A program made the translations under genes and the position numbers. Shown in pieces: positions 61,751 to 64,000 of a stretch of DNA of 64,000 bases. The notes below the pieces were generated by a model. The model was not told where the DNA came from, made no database searches, and worked only from the letters and a program-made list of their open reading frames with translations. Origin of the DNA: Dermatobacter hominis (GTDB taxonomy: Bacteria; Actinomycetota; Acidimicrobiia; Acidimicrobiales; Microtrichaceae); the NCBI RefSeq assembly GCF_020715685.1, contig NZ_CP085840.1, positions 3,968,001 to 4,032,000 of the forward strand. Reading direction: 5' to 3'. How positions within the stretch are numbered: position 1 is the first letter of the stretch; every line of letters starts with the position of its first letter.

Positions 61751-61779
61751 TTGAACGGGTCCTTGATTTCGAGGACGGT
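61751..61779 (+). promoter_or_regulatory. Promoter TTGAAC-N17-GACGGT for the PKD-repeat lipoprotein
   Basis: TTGAAC (61751-61756) and GACGGT (61774-61779) are 17 nt apart in a locally AT-rich stretch (61720-61770) that includes a TCGTAC direct repeat. It lies about 93 nt before the start codon. Confidence 0.45.
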
Positions 61780-61872
61780 TCGCGGCGAGAGTGACCCTCG
61801 TCTCGTTCAGGGAGATCGAGGTGGTCGGCCCGCTCCAGCGGACCGGCAGCGGTGAATCGGGGGTTGTGGGTG

Positions 61873-64000
61873 ATGATGAGGTTCCGCATCTACTTCGTCG
61901 CGCTCTTGGGAGCGTTGGCGCTGGCAGCGGGGGCGTGCACGCCGCCGACGACGGGGGGTGGGGGCAACCTCTCGCCGACCGCCGTGGCGGCCGCCAACCC
62001 GACGTCGGGCCAGGCGCCGTTGCTCGTCCAGTTCTCCTCGGCGGGCTCGGGTGACACCGACGGCTTCGTCGACGACATCGTCTGGGACTTCGGCGACGGC
62101 GCGACATCGGCCGCCCCCAACCCCGTGCACACCTACGTGACCGGCGGCGCCTTCACCGTGACGCTGACCGTCACCGACAACGGCGGCGCCACGGCGAGCG
62201 ACACGTTGCTCGTCAACGTCGAGCCGCCCGACAACTACCCGCCGACCGCGATCATCGGGGCCAACGCCACCACCGGCAAGGCGCCCCTCTCGGTCACCTT
62301 CGACTCGAGCGGCTCGACCGACGTGGACGGCGCGATCGTCAGCCGCGAGTGGGACTTCGGCGACGGCTCGCCGACGTCGCCCGACGTGGCGCCCACGCAC
62401 GCGTACGCGGCCCCCGGCCTCTACTCCGCGGCGCTGACGGTGACCGACGACGCCGGTGAGTCCAACACCGACACCCTCGTGATCTCGGTTGCGGCCAACC
62501 AGCCCCCGACGGCGGTCGCCGCGGGCACGGGCACGACCGGCAAGGTGCCGGTGACGGTGGCCTTCTCCTCTGAGGGCACCGACGACGCCGACGGCACCGT
62601 CGTCTCGCTCGACTGGGACTTCGGCGACGGCTCGCCGCACTCCTCCGTCGCCTCGCCGATCCACACGTACACGACGCCGGGCACCTACACGGCGACGCTG
62701 ACGGCGACCGACGACAACGGCGACACCGACACGGCGACCGTCGAGGTCACCGTCAACGCCAACCAGGCCCCGACCGCGGTGGCCAACGCCACGCCCGACA
62801 GCGGCAAGGCGCCGCTCGGCGTGATCTTCTCCTCCGCCGGCTCGGTCGACAACGACGGTTCGATCGTCGCCTACGACTGGGACTTCGGCGACGGCACGCC
62901 GAACGACACCTCGGCGAACCCGTCGCACCTCTACTCGGCGCAGGGCACCTACACGGCGACGTTGACCGTCACCGACGACGACGGCGCTACCAACACGGCG
63001 TCGGTGGTCGTGACCGTGGCCGCCCCGAACGTGGCGCCGACCGTGGTCGCCGTGGCCGACCCGGCCTTCGGCAAGGCGCCGCTCGAGGTCGACTTCTCCT
63101 CGGCCGGCACGACCGACGCCGATGGCACGATCACCTCGTACTCGTGGACCTTCGGCGACGGCTCGCCGGCCACGTCGGACGAGAACCCGACGCACACCTA
63201 CACGACGCCGGGTTCGTACACGGCGACGCTGACGGTGACCGACAACGACGGTGCGACCACGACGCAGCCCGTCACGGTCGACGTGCTCGCCAACGTGGCG
63301 CCGACGGCCCAGGCCACCGGCACCCCGCTGACCGGCAAGGAGCCCCTCGAGGTCGCCTTCGACGCCACCGGCTCGACCGACCCCGACGGCACGATCGTGT
63401 CGTACGAGTGGGACTTCGGTGACGGCGAGAACGGCACCGGGGCCACGCCGACGCACACCTACGAGCTCCCGGGTTCGTACACGGCGACCGTCACGGTCAC
63501 CGACGACAACGGCGACACCGACGCGACGTCGGTGAACATCGTGGTCAACCCGAACCAGGCCCCGACGGCGGTCGCCAACGCGACCTCGTCGACCTCGGGC
63601 AACGCGCCGCTCACGGTGACCTTCGACGGCACCAACTCGAGCGACCCGGACGGGACCTACACCCTCAGCTGGGACTTCGGCGACGGCTCCGACGTCGAGA
63701 CCGGTGACACGCCGACCCACACGTTCACCGACGTCGGGACCTACACGGTCACGCTCACGGTGACCGACGACAACGGCGCCACCGACACCGACACGATCAC
63801 GATCACCGCCGAGGACCTGGTCCTGCGGGTCCGTGACGGCGGCAACGACGCCGGCACCGGCTCGGTCGACGATCCGTTCGACTCGATCGGCGCGGCGCTC
63901 ACCGCCGCCGTCGCCCGGGGCAAGGTCCGGATCGACGTGGCCGGCGGCGCCTACGACGGGTTCTCCGTCGTCGGCGGGATCGACGTCTACGGCGGCTACG
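61873..64000 (+). CDS. Secreted lipoprotein with seven PKD domains, 3' end outside window
   Basis: The 709 visible codons encode a signal peptide with lipobox AGAC (Cys22), then seven PKD domains of about 87 residues each (about residues 34-646), each with a WDFGDG or WTFGDG core and a TLTVTD-type final strand. A DUF1565-like segment then begins (RVRDGGNDAGTG, DDPFDSIGAALTAA, VAGGAYDGFSV), the same entry as in the paralogues at 18328 and 46232, and the reading frame is open at the window end. It starts at a double ATG as in 18328. The protein should project from the cell surface; PKD arrays in other bacteria bind surfaces or polysaccharides. Confidence 0.8.
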   Translation, partial: MMRFRIYFVALLGALALAAGACTPPTTGGGGNLSPTAVAAANPTSGQAPLLVQFSSAGSGDTDGFVDDIVWDFGDGATSAAPNPVHTYVTGGAFTVTLTVTDNGGATASDTLLVNVEPPDNYPPTAIIGANATTGKAPLSVTFDSSGSTDVDGAIVSREWDFGDGSPTSPDVAPTHAYAAPGLYSAALTVTDDAGESNTDTLVISVAANQPPTAVAAGTGTTGKVPVTVAFSSEGTDDADGTVVSLDWDFGDGSPHSSVASPIHTYTTPGTYTATLTATDDNGDTDTATVEVTVNANQAPTAVANATPDSGKAPLGVIFSSAGSVDNDGSIVAYDWDFGDGTPNDTSANPSHLYSAQGTYTATLTVTDDDGATNTASVVVTVAAPNVAPTVVAVADPAFGKAPLEVDFSSAGTTDADGTITSYSWTFGDGSPATSDENPTHTYTTPGSYTATLTVTDNDGATTTQPVTVDVLANVAPTAQATGTPLTGKEPLEVAFDATGSTDPDGTIVSYEWDFGDGENGTGATPTHTYELPGSYTATVTVTDDNGDTDATSVNIVVNPNQAPTAVANATSSTSGNAPLTVTFDGTNSSDPDGTYTLSWDFGDGSDVETGDTPTHTFTDVGTYTVTLTVTDDNGATDTDTITITAEDLVLRVRDGGNDAGTGSVDDPFDSIGAALTAAVARGKVRIDVAGGAYDGFSVVGGIDVYGGY

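Noticed and set aside
61807..63720. A 637-codon minus-strand frame and several near-identical short minus-strand frames
   Set aside because: They are antisense to the seven PKD repeats; their similarity to each other only reflects the repeats on the plus strand.

Overview
The window is a very GC-rich chromosomal stretch that reads as actinobacterial. It has dense, short-spaced genes, GTG/ATG starts with overlapping GTGA/ATGA stop-start junctions, many actinobacterial lipid and F420/flavin-type oxidoreductases, menaquinone biosynthesis (MenB), an ECF41-type sigma factor and repeated TANNNT-type -10 hexamers only 6-7 nt before start codons (leaderless mRNAs). The mix (LLM oxidoreductases, D-aminoacylase-like amidohydrolases, DUF2252, PKD and Gly-rich lipoproteins) fits the class Acidimicrobiia, but that class call is an inference. 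I see no rRNA, tRNA, CRISPR, insertion sequence, phage or origin.

Layout. 1-18.1 kb: mostly single metabolic genes (carboxylesterase cut by the window edge, SDR epimerase, YceI, acyl-CoA dehydrogenase, FMN hydroxy-acid oxidase, thioredoxin-fold protein, cyclopropane-fatty-acid-synthase-like methyltransferase, LigD-type polymerase, class C beta-lactamase-fold lipoprotein, alpha/beta hydrolase, N-acyl-D-amino-acid deacylase, methyltransferase, LLM oxidoreductase behind a KstR-like palindrome, thiolase behind a CTGAC-N5-GTCAG site). 18.3-22.4 kb: a two-gene operon of surface lipoproteins, one PKD plus Gly-rich and one all-beta repetitive, closed by a strong terminator. 22.5-33.4 kb: Tat-exported phospholipase-C-like lipoprotein, glucose-6-phosphate dehydrogenase, a GYF-domain gene pair, NYN-like protein, DUF2252, sterol-desaturase-like protein, metalloprotease lipoprotein, enoyl-CoA hydratase and aminotransferase. 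33.4-36.6 kb: cold-shock protein with a long structured leader, a membrane protein and an amidohydrolase. 36.6-43.3 kb: second D-aminoacylase, F420-type oxidoreductase, a TetR/fatty-acid-hydroxylase operon with a perfect operator palindrome, thioesterase/VOC pair and rhodanese-menB pair. 43.4-50.1 kb: VOC/metallo-hydrolase pair, an exported SurE-like lipoprotein, a second Gly-rich lipoprotein with a MopE-type motif, and an SDR-P450 operon. 50.1-55.1 kb: TetR and DrrAB-like ABC exporter, then an oxidoreductase-ECF41 sigma operon behind a sequence that matches the ECF41 promoter exactly. 55.1-64 kb: aldehyde dehydrogenase with the second CTGAC-N5-GTCAG site, a three-gene catabolic operon (Gfo/Idh/MocA, DHDPS-like, OYE-like), SnoaL-like protein, BrkB-like membrane protein, and the start of a third surface lipoprotein with seven PKD domains that runs off the window.

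How the parts relate. Much of the gene content handles acyl-CoA, steroid-like or other lipophilic substrates, with local TetR-type control. The most distinctive content is a three-member family of secreted lipoproteins sharing a lipobox, a short linker, a PKD or MopE module, a DUF1565-like entry segment and (in the two complete members) long GGX glycine-rich tails. At the DNA level the window shows a leaderless-promoter architecture, symmetric composite inverted repeats at convergent gene ends, and short tandem duplications lying exactly on gene boundaries.
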